Part shown: piece by piece, positions 1 through 5,248 of the stretch
How positions within the stretch are numbered: the stretch's first letter is position 1
Layout: each line of letters starts with the position of its first letter
Origin: Bacteroidota bacterium
GTDB taxonomy: Bacteria > Bacteroidota > Bacteroidia > Bacteroidales > SZUA-534
Length of the DNA: 5,248 bases
Assembly: GCA_020047835.1 (NCBI GenBank)
Contig: JAIFNJ010000247.1
Location: 1-5,248, forward strand
Direction: 5' to 3'
The notes under the pieces: model-generated
Seen by the model: the letters and a program-made list of their open reading frames with translations, nothing else
Database searches by the model: none
What the model was told of the DNA's origin: nothing
Position numbers and translations under genes: made by a program

Positions 1-275
1 CTAATGGCAAGATTCAACCCGGTGAGGTTGATGAAACGGTATTTGAATCGTATTTAAATACACGAGGAGTGCCCGATCCCGATTTAATGATACGAACCAG
101 CGGAGAACAGCGCATCAGCAATTTTCTTTTATGGCAGATGGCCTATACCGAACTCTATTTTACTGAAGTTTTGTGGCCCGATTTTACTAAAGAAGATTTG
201 TATAAAGCCATTCTAGATTTTCAGCATCGGGAGCGTCGGTATGGTAAAATTAGCGAACAACTTGACTCAAAATAA
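1..275 (+). CDS. uppS: Isoprenyl transferase / undecaprenyl diphosphate synthase, C-terminal part (5' end outside window)
   Basis: This is the last 90 residues of a cis-prenyltransferase, read in the frame starting at base 3 and ending at the TAA at 273-275. The family condenses isopentenyl diphosphate onto farnesyl diphosphate to make the C55 carrier for peptidoglycan and polysaccharide precursors at the inner membrane. The visible part carries the family signature: DPDLMIRTSGEQRISNF at visible residues 25-41, then the aromatic run up to LWPDF. By alignment from memory, visible R31, R37, S39 and E50 match E. coli R194, R200, S202 and E213, which bind diphosphate and Mg2+. The family is usually about 240-250 residues, so roughly 155 are missing upstream. 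A GTG at 69 lies in frame but falls inside the conserved domain and is not the start. The stop is 38 bases before bamA, and no TAnnTTTG promoter or hairpin is evident in that gap, so co-transcription with bamA is likely. Confidence 0.95.
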   Translation, partial: NGKIQPGEVDETVFESYLNTRGVPDPDLMIRTSGEQRISNFLLWQMAYTELYFTEVLWPDFTKEDLYKAILDFQHRERRYGKISEQLDSK

Positions 276-313
276 CTATAGATATTTACCCAATTGTAGA
301 ACCATAAAACAGA

Positions 314-2824
314 ATGAGAAGAAATATTTTTATTATTGCTTTACTTACCCTAACCAACCTAATAGCAGTAGCACAAGAGATTAAAGATTCTAAATTATCA
401 AAAATCGACTACGCAAAACCCAAAGAATATGAAATTGGGGGTATTACTATTTCCGGAATAAAATATTTAGACCAAAATGTTTTGGTTCATCTTTCAGGAT
501 TAAAAGTTGGAGAAACAATAACAGTTCCAGGCGATAGAATTACTCAGGCTATACATAAACTTTGGAACCATGGCTTGTTTGGCGATGTGGAAATTAGTGC
601 CACAAAAATTGTCGGTAACAGCATCTTTCTTGACATATATTTAAAGGAACGTCCCCGATTATCGAAGTTTGCCTTTGAAGGTGTTTCAAAATCGGAAGCT
701 GATGATTTACGCGAAGAAATTAAATTAATTAGGGGCAGTCAGGTTACTGATGATGTTTTAAGCCTTACCGAGAATCGGATTAAGAAATTCTTTATTGCCA
801 AAGGTTATTATAATACACAGGTTGAAATAGCTCAAAGGGAAGATTCTTTAATGCCTAACACCGTGGTTTTGGATATTAATGTAGACAAAAAAGAGAAAGT
901 AAAAATAAATGAAATAATTTTTGAAGGTAATACCATGTTTACCGATGAAAAATTAAGAAGGTATTTAAAAGAAACCAAGCAAAAAACTTGGTATAATATT
1001 TTTAAAGCATCAAAATATGTAGAAAGCACCTTTGAAGAAGACAAAGTTAAGCTCATTGCCAAATATGAAAACACCCTTAACATTTACATGAAAATATTTG
1101 AAGGCAACCAATATTTTTTTAGAGATGTAACATGGGTTGGAAACTCAAAATATCCATCAGAATTATTGGACCGCGAATTAAAAATTACAAAAGGCGATAT
1201 ATTTGATCAATCGGTACTTGACAAGCGATTATTTGGCGATGAAGACGCCGTTTCTTCCTTATACCTCGACCGAGGTTATCTGTTTTTCTCAGCCACGCCA
1301 GTTGAAGTGCAGGTTGATAATGATTCCATCGATTTGGAGATCCGCATCTATGAGGGAAAACAAGCAACGGTGAATAAGATTACCATCACCGGAAATACCC
1401 GAACCAATGAACATGTTATTCGGCGCGAAATTTGGACCAAACCAGGTGATTTATTCAGCCGTGCTGATATCATCCGGACCAACAGAGAACTGGCCACTTT
1501 GGGATATTTTGATCCGGAAAAATTGGATGTTAGGCCAGTTCCAAATCAAGCAGACGGTACCGTGGATATTGAATACGTGGTTGAAGAACGCGCATCTGAC
1601 CAAATTGAGCTTTCCGGTGGCTGGGGCGGTGGTATGGTAATTGGTACCCTTGGGCTAACCTTCAACAATTTCTCGTTGGGAAATATATTTAATCTTGAAT
1701 CATACAGTCCGCTGCCTACCGGGGATGGACAAAAACTATCTATTAGGGCACAAACCAATGGAAAGTATTACCAATCCTACAGCATGTCGTTTACAGAACC
1801 ATGGCTTGGGGGTAAAAAACCCAATTCCTTGTCGATTTCTATTCACCATTCCATACAATCGCAATACAGCTACTACAACCGATCCTCAGCCAATACCGGG
1901 CAAAACATGCAAATAACAGGGGTATCTGTTGGATTGGGAAGGCGGTTAACCTGGCCCGATAATTATTTTACCCTTTACAATGCAGTTAGTTTCCAACGAT
2001 ATAAAATGAATGATTACAACTATTCTTCATTTATCATTAAAGACGGTTCATCGCACAATTTTAACTTTACCACGGTTTTTGGAAGAAATTCTGTGGATCA
2101 GCCTTTATATCCAAGAACCGGTTCCAATATTTCATTGAGCTTATCAGTTACTCCACCATACTCGCTTTTTAAAGAAGATAACTTCTGGTTATTGTCCGAT
2201 AGCGAAAAGCAAGCTATTGAAGCTAATAATTTAGGTAATTCCGAATCACTCATTCAACAAGCCGAAACAGCCAATAAATATAAATGGATTGAATATCACA
2301 AATGGAAGTTCAAATCGGAATGGTACACTCAAATTGTGAATAAATTGGTATTACGCACCAACATTGAATTTGGGTATTTGGGCTATTACAGTAAAAACTT
2401 AGGGTATTCCCCGTTTGAAACCTTCCAATTAGGAGGCGATGGAATGTCAGGCTTTAGTTATTACGGAACCGATGTTATTCCATTGCGTGGCTATGATAAT
2501 GGTTACCAAAGTCGGGGATCACTAACTGCGTATCCACAAGCCAATGTTTACGATAAATTCAGCTTGGAATTGAGGTATCCGCTGACTCTAAATCCTTCAG
2601 CAACTATTTATGCCCTTGCCTTTTTAGAAGCTGGTAATTCATGGTACGACATTAACGATATGAATCCCTTTGACGTTTATAATTCTGCAGGGGTGGGACT
2701 TCGGTTCTGGTTGCCTATGTTTGGAATGTTAGGAGTTGATTGGGGCTATGGATTCGATCCGGTATATGGGCAAAGTTCAGCTGCAGGAGGCCAGTTTGCC
2801 TTTACCATTGGACAACAGTTTTAA
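314..2824 (+). CDS. bamA: Outer membrane protein assembly factor BamA (five POTRA domains plus β-barrel; POTRA3 shortened)
   Basis: This is an 836-residue BamA/Omp85 protein, the insertase that folds β-barrel proteins into the outer membrane. The start at 314 is followed directly by a signal peptide, residues 1-20, with cleavage likely at AVA|Q. Five POTRA domains follow at roughly 39-113, 115-195, 196-264, 266-349 and 351-426. The barrel runs from about 429 (LSGGWGGG at 433-440) to the C-terminus. The loop-6 motif of the family, normally VRGF, is LRGY at 724-727. The last strand ends in the terminal Phe836 expected of an outer-membrane β-signal. A charged, helix-prone insert (about 627-660) sits between barrel strands. 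The oddity is POTRA3: helix 2 (EEDKVKLIAKY, 241-251) runs straight into the last strand (TLNIYMKIFEG, 254-264). The GY turn and strand β2 seen in the other POTRAs are absent. No Shine-Dalgarno sequence precedes the start; the leader is A-rich, usual for Bacteroidota. Confidence 0.96.
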   Translation: MRRNIFIIALLTLTNLIAVAQEIKDSKLSKIDYAKPKEYEIGGITISGIKYLDQNVLVHLSGLKVGETITVPGDRITQAIHKLWNHGLFGDVEISATKIVGNSIFLDIYLKERPRLSKFAFEGVSKSEADDLREEIKLIRGSQVTDDVLSLTENRIKKFFIAKGYYNTQVEIAQREDSLMPNTVVLDINVDKKEKVKINEIIFEGNTMFTDEKLRRYLKETKQKTWYNIFKASKYVESTFEEDKVKLIAKYENTLNIYMKIFEGNQYFFRDVTWVGNSKYPSELLDRELKITKGDIFDQSVLDKRLFGDEDAVSSLYLDRGYLFFSATPVEVQVDNDSIDLEIRIYEGKQATVNKITITGNTRTNEHVIRREIWTKPGDLFSRADIIRTNRELATLGYFDPEKLDVRPVPNQADGTVDIEYVVEERASDQIELSGGWGGGMVIGTLGLTFNNFSLGNIFNLESYSPLPTGDGQKLSIRAQTNGKYYQSYSMSFTEPWLGGKKPNSLSISIHHSIQSQYSYYNRSSANTGQNMQITGVSVGLGRRLTWPDNYFTLYNAVSFQRYKMNDYNYSSFIIKDGSSHNFNFTTVFGRNSVDQPLYPRTGSNISLSLSVTPPYSLFKEDNFWLLSDSEKQAIEANNLGNSESLIQQAETANKYKWIEYHKWKFKSEWYTQIVNKLVLRTNIEFGYLGYYSKNLGYSPFETFQLGGDGMSGFSYYGTDVIPLRGYDNGYQSRGSLTAYPQANVYDKFSLELRYPLTLNPSATIYALAFLEAGNSWYDINDMNPFDVYNSAGVGLRFWLPMFGMLGVDWGYGFDPVYGQSSAAGGQFAFTIGQQF

Positions 2825-2841
2825 ATTTAAAAAATAGAGTC

Positions 2842-3354
2842 ATGAAAAAAGTAGTAATAGTATTTGTATTTGCGCTTATTGGCATCCAATTACAAGCACA
2901 GAAATTTGCTTTTGTTGATACCGATTACATATTAAAAAGTATCCCTACTTACGAATCAGCGCAAGACCAATTGGGAATCATGTCGAAAGACTGGCAGTCG
3001 GAAATTGAAACCAAACATGCTACTGTTGAAAAATTGTATAAAGAATTTCAGGCCGAAAAAGTACTGCTAACCGAGGAAATGAAAAAACAGCGCGAAGAAG
3101 AAATAATTCAAAAAGAGCGGGAAATTAAAGACTTGCAAAAAAAATATTTTGGCCCCGAAGGCGACCTTTTTAAAAAACGTAAAGAATTGGTGGAACCCAT
3201 TCAAAATGATATTTTTAATGCCATTAAAGAAATTGCATCGGAAGGCAATTATGCCATAATTTTTGATGCAGCCGGAGGCGCAACCATGCTTTATTCCGAT
3301 CCAAAATATGATAAAAGTGACGAAGTGTTGTCGAAACTTGGATTTAAGAATTAA
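2842..3354 (+). CDS. OmpH/Skp-family periplasmic chaperone (first of two tandem copies)
   Basis: This is a 170-residue Skp/OmpH-like protein. Skp is a trimeric periplasmic chaperone whose coiled-coil arms hold unfolded outer-membrane proteins on their way to the Bam complex. The ATG at 2842 is chosen because it opens a clean signal peptide (MKKVVIVFVFALIGIQLQA, cleavage likely after A19). An in-frame GTG at 2740 would only read through the end of bamA and bury that signal. The mature protein begins with the typical strand FAFVDTDYIL (22-31). A long, highly charged helical region follows (about 40-125, with runs such as KKQREEEIIQKERE). The C-terminal body strand YAIIFDAAGG and a LYSDP segment complete the fold. 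It lies 17 bases after bamA, so it is almost certainly in the same transcript. The mature protein looks net acidic by my rough count, unlike the basic E. coli Skp. Which copy is the functional equivalent of Skp cannot be told from sequence. Confidence 0.93.
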   Translation: MKKVVIVFVFALIGIQLQAQKFAFVDTDYILKSIPTYESAQDQLGIMSKDWQSEIETKHATVEKLYKEFQAEKVLLTEEMKKQREEEIIQKEREIKDLQKKYFGPEGDLFKKRKELVEPIQNDIFNAIKEIASEGNYAIIFDAAGGATMLYSDPKYDKSDEVLSKLGFKN

Positions 3355-3366
3355 TTTATATCTTTG
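3337..3366 (+). promoter_or_regulatory. Possible Bacteroidota-type promoter between the two skp-like genes
   Basis: TATCTTTG at 3359-3366 is an exact match to the Bacteroidota -7 consensus TAnnTTTG. It lies 18 bases after CTTG at 3337-3340, a three-of-four match to the -33 element TTTG, and the spacing is within the usual range. Transcription would start near 3373 and leave a leader of about 40-45 bases before the second skp-like gene at 3416. The -33 part lies inside the end of the first skp-like gene. An eight-base match with four free-to-fix letters in an A/T-rich genome can arise by chance, so this is a candidate only. Confidence 0.4.
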
Positions 3367-3415
3367 CCTCAATAACACATAAGTAAGCGTATAGAAAACT
3401 AAATAAATTTTTAAA

Positions 3416-3934
3416 ATGAAAAAATTAGCCGTAATAGCAATTGTTGTACTATCCATTGTTTTTAGTAGCAATAGTTTTGCACAAAAACAATATAAATTTG
3501 GGCATATTGATTCCAATCAACTATTATCCATCATGCCAGAACGTGAAAAAGCCAAAGTTGAATTGGAAAACCATGCCAAACAATTAGAAAAAACATTAAC
3601 CGGAATGCAATCGGAATTAGAGCGTAAATATCAGGAATATATTACTTCAGCTGATTCCTTATCAAAGTTGATTAAGCAAACCAAAGAAGCTGAATTAAGT
3701 GAAATGCAGCAACGGATGCAAAGTTTTCAACAAAATGCTCAGAAAGAATTATCGGAAAAAGAAAATGAGCTGTTGCAACCCATTATTTTAAAAGCTAAAA
3801 ATGCCATTACTGCTGTAGCTGAAGAAAGAGGCTATATTTATGTTTTTGATATGGGAACCGGATCACTCTTATATTTTAGCGAAGACAGCGAAGACCTATT
3901 ACCCTTTGTAAAGACAAAATTGGGTATTCAATAA
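3416..3934 (+). CDS. OmpH/Skp-family periplasmic chaperone (second tandem copy)
   Basis: This is a 172-residue Skp/OmpH-like protein with the same plan as its upstream neighbour. It has a signal peptide (residues 1-22, cleavage likely at SFA|Q), a first body strand (YKFGHIDSNQLLSIMP, about 26-41), a long charged coiled-coil arm (about 43-125) and a returning body segment (YIYVFDMGTGSLLYFS, about 140-155). The arm is richer in Gln and Ser than that of the first copy, and the two proteins are clearly diverged. They match only in architecture and short body motifs, so this is an old duplication. The ATG at 3416 is supported by the signal peptide. It is separated from the first copy by 61 bases containing a candidate promoter, and a strong terminator hairpin follows 25 bases after its stop. 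Its expected role is periplasmic handling of outer-membrane protein clients; a distinct client set for each copy is speculation. Confidence 0.92.
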   Translation: MKKLAVIAIVVLSIVFSSNSFAQKQYKFGHIDSNQLLSIMPEREKAKVELENHAKQLEKTLTGMQSELERKYQEYITSADSLSKLIKQTKEAELSEMQQRMQSFQQNAQKELSEKENELLQPIILKAKNAITAVAEERGYIYVFDMGTGSLLYFSEDSEDLLPFVKTKLGIQ

Positions 3935-3959
3935 TTTAAAAATATTAACTTAAAATAAT

Positions 3960-3993
3960 AAGACCATCAACGAATTGATGGTCTTTATTTTTT
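3960..3993 (+). terminator. Rho-independent terminator after the bamA–skp–skp genes
   Basis: A perfect 11-base-pair inverted repeat, AAGACCATCAA (3960-3970) and TTGATGGTCTT (3975-3985), encloses a four-base loop CGAA. The T-rich run TATTTTTT follows, to 3993. This is a textbook intrinsic terminator for the upstream envelope genes. It ends six bases before the murI start codon, so any transcript reaching murI from upstream must read through it. Confidence 0.9.
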
Positions 3994-3999
3994 AAAGCA

Positions 4000-4791
4000 A
4001 TGAACAAAAATCCAATCGGAATATTTGATTCAGGAGTAGGTGGCTTAACAGTTTGGAAGCATATTCACCAATTATTGCCTAATGAAAAATTGATATATCT
4101 GGCGGATAGTTTGCATTGCCCTTATGGTGCAAAATCAGCTGAGGAAATAATTGAATTATCGAGGGCAAATACCCGCTTTTTACTCAATAAAGGATGCAAA
4201 CTGATTGTTGTTGCCTGCAACACCGCTACGGCATCGGCCATTGAAACCCTTCGGGCAGAATTCAGCGTGCCGTTTGTGGGAATGGAACCCGCAGTAAAAC
4301 CTGCTGCCCAGAATACTAACACCGGAAAAATAGGCATACTGGCTACTAAAGGAACCTTTGAAGGACGGTTGTTTAAAGAAACAAGCCAGAAGTATGCGCA
4401 AGGCATCGACACCCTGATTCAAATTGGCGAAGGACTGGTTGAGCTGGTTGAAAACAATGAAATGGATTCTGAAAAAGGCCGGAAATTATTAGTAAGCTAT
4501 ATTAATCCAATGATTGATGCGGGTGTTGACCAAATAGTATTGGGCTGTACTCACTATCCGTTCTTTATTCCCCTGCTAAAACAACTAGTTCCTAAATCAA
4601 TCCAAATAATTGATCCGGCTCCGGCCATAGCCTTACGGACAAAAAATATTCTTTTAGAACTTGGAACACAAAGCAGCCTAACGACGGTTTTACCTGAGTT
4701 TTATTCTACTGGAGATACAAAAGTAATTGATTTATTAGTAACAAAGATAACTGGGAAGTCTTATCCTGCAACAAAAATTGACCTAACCTAA
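4000..4791 (+). CDS. murI: Glutamate racemase
   Basis: This is a 263-residue glutamate racemase, the cofactor-independent cytoplasmic enzyme that converts L-glutamate to D-glutamate for peptidoglycan stem peptides. The N-terminus PIGIFDSGVGGLTV (5-18) carries the substrate-binding D10 and S11. PYG at 41-43 and the two catalytic cysteines in VACNTATA (C73) and LGCTHYP (C183, with H185) are all present. The two-cysteine acid-base pair and the length are normal for MurI, so the enzyme should be active. The ATG at 4000 places the conserved DSG motif at the usual distance from the start. The gene lies directly downstream of a strong terminator, and no TAnnTTTG element is visible between about 3840 and 4000. 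How it is transcribed is therefore unclear: terminator read-through or an unrecognised promoter. Its stop is 19 bases from the stop of the convergent carbonic anhydrase-like gene, with no hairpin between them. Confidence 0.96.
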   Translation: MNKNPIGIFDSGVGGLTVWKHIHQLLPNEKLIYLADSLHCPYGAKSAEEIIELSRANTRFLLNKGCKLIVVACNTATASAIETLRAEFSVPFVGMEPAVKPAAQNTNTGKIGILATKGTFEGRLFKETSQKYAQGIDTLIQIGEGLVELVENNEMDSEKGRKLLVSYINPMIDAGVDQIVLGCTHYPFFIPLLKQLVPKSIQIIDPAPAIALRTKNILLELGTQSSLTTVLPEFYSTGDTKVIDLLVTKITGKSYPATKIDLT

Positions 4792-4810
4792 TATCTTATT
4801 TGTACTGAAA

Positions 4811-5248
4811 CTAATCTTGCTTTTCGTACCAACCGGCGTACATCAAATAATTATTGGCAATTTTTTCAATCATTTCCTGCGACTGGCCGGGCTCAATATC
4901 CTTTACTTTTTTAGCCGGTACCCCGGCATAAATGCTGTTGGGTTCCACTATGGTTCCACTAAGAACCAACGCATTGGCTGCAATAATCGAGTTTTCGTGA
5001 ATTACCGCATGATCGAGAACCGTGGCGCCAATTCCAATTAACACGTTGTTTTTTATACAAGCCCCATGAATAGTAACGTTATGACCAATGGAAACATTGT
5101 CGCCAATTACAACTACCGATTTCTGATATAAGGTATGAAGTACGGCCCCATCCTGAATGTTCACTTTATTCCCGATACGTATGGAATTAACATCGCCCCT
5201 GAGAACTGCATTAAACCAAATACTGCAATCATCACCCATTATTACATC
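4811..5248 (-). CDS. γ-class carbonic anhydrase-like hexapeptide-repeat protein (5' end outside window)
   Basis: The last 145 residues of a left-handed β-helix protein of the γ-carbonic anhydrase/YrdA/PaaY group are visible, ending at the TAG at 4811-4813. The frame stays open to the window edge: codons for D, V and I precede the Met at 5239. The conserved IMGDDCSIW context shows that this Met is internal, not the start. Family length is about 165-180 residues, so some 25-30 are missing. Numbering from that Met, the hexapeptide turns run from about 1 to 105 and include WFNAVLRGDVNSIRIG and NIQDGAVLH. Three histidines that would bind the metal are present: H35 (VLHT), H53 (IGHNV) and H58 (TIHGA). 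The C-terminal helix ends in YLMYAGWY. Intact ligands make metal binding likely, but many members of the family have no demonstrated carbonic anhydrase activity, so the reaction is not certain. It is transcribed towards murI and is not part of the envelope cluster. Confidence 0.93.
   Translation of the reverse strand, partial: DVIMGDDCSIWFNAVLRGDVNSIRIGNKVNIQDGAVLHTLYQKSVVVIGDNVSIGHNVTIHGACIKNNVLIGIGATVLDHAVIHENSIIAANALVLSGTIVEPNSIYAGVPAKKVKDIEPGQSQEMIEKIANNYLMYAGWYEKQD

Noticed and set aside
276..313. Separate promoter for bamA in the gap after uppS
   Set aside because: There is no TAnnTTTG match in the gap or the preceding 100 bases, so co-transcription with uppS is the simpler reading.
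832..1083. 83-residue minus-strand open frame over the POTRA3 region
   Set aside because: It is a shadow of bamA with Ser/Leu/Phe-rich low-complexity content and no recognisable motif. It does not explain the POTRA3 shortening.
2740..2841. N-terminal extension of the first skp-like gene from a GTG at 2740
   Set aside because: It overlaps the bamA 3' end in another frame, and the true signal peptide begins at the ATG at 2842. The extension would place 34 unrelated residues ahead of it.
3067..3516. 149-residue open frame on the minus strand across the two skp-like genes
   Set aside because: It is antisense to two well-supported coding regions and to the gap between them. Its Phe/Leu-rich composition is what the complement of Lys/Glu-rich coding gives, and no family features are seen.
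4122..4422. Two minus-strand open frames inside murI
   Set aside because: They are antisense to a fully intact glutamate racemase and show no domain features.
4792..4810. Shared bidirectional terminator between murI and the γ-carbonic anhydrase-like gene
   Set aside because: The 19 bases contain no inverted repeat or U-tract of useful length on either strand.
5237..5239. Met at 5239 as the start of the γ-carbonic anhydrase-like protein
   Set aside because: The frame stays open to the window edge, and this Met sits inside a conserved hexapeptide turn (DVIMGDDCSIW). The gene is therefore cut by the window boundary.

Overview
The window is an ordinary chromosomal stretch from a member of the Bacteroidota (Bacteroidetes). 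This is inferred from four things: the gene order uppS–bamA–skp–skp–murI, which is typical of that phylum; the A/T-rich base composition; A-rich start regions without a Shine-Dalgarno sequence; and a TAnnTTTG promoter element. The Bam protein has the Bacteroidota style (aromatic-rich barrel, GGWGGG at the barrel start). A Bacteroidales/Marinilabiliales-type organism is plausible, but the sequence alone does not fix the order.

Layout. Positions 1-275 hold the 3' end of uppS (isoprenyl diphosphate synthase). After a 38-base gap comes bamA (314-2824), the outer-membrane β-barrel insertase. It is followed 17 bases later by a first Skp/OmpH-like periplasmic chaperone gene (2842-3354) and 61 bases later by a second (3416-3934). 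A strong Rho-independent terminator hairpin (3960-3993) follows. The glutamate racemase gene murI (4000-4791) starts only six bases past its U-tract. On the opposite strand, converging on murI with 19 bases between stop codons, is a γ-class carbonic anhydrase-like protein gene (4811-5248) whose 5' end lies beyond the window.

How they work together. The plus-strand genes form an envelope-biogenesis cluster. UppS makes the C55 lipid carrier for peptidoglycan and surface polysaccharides. The Skp-like chaperones hold unfolded outer-membrane proteins in the periplasm, BamA inserts them into the outer membrane, and MurI supplies D-glutamate for peptidoglycan. The γ-CA-like gene is a separate transcription unit.

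The most notable feature is inside bamA. The third of its five POTRA domains appears to lack about 20-25 residues: the end of helix 2, the 'GY' turn and strand β2 are missing, with the reading frame intact. The other four POTRA domains are complete. Secondary points are a possible internal promoter between the two skp genes and the terminator placed immediately before murI. I found no mobile element, CRISPR array, RNA gene or clearly novel system.
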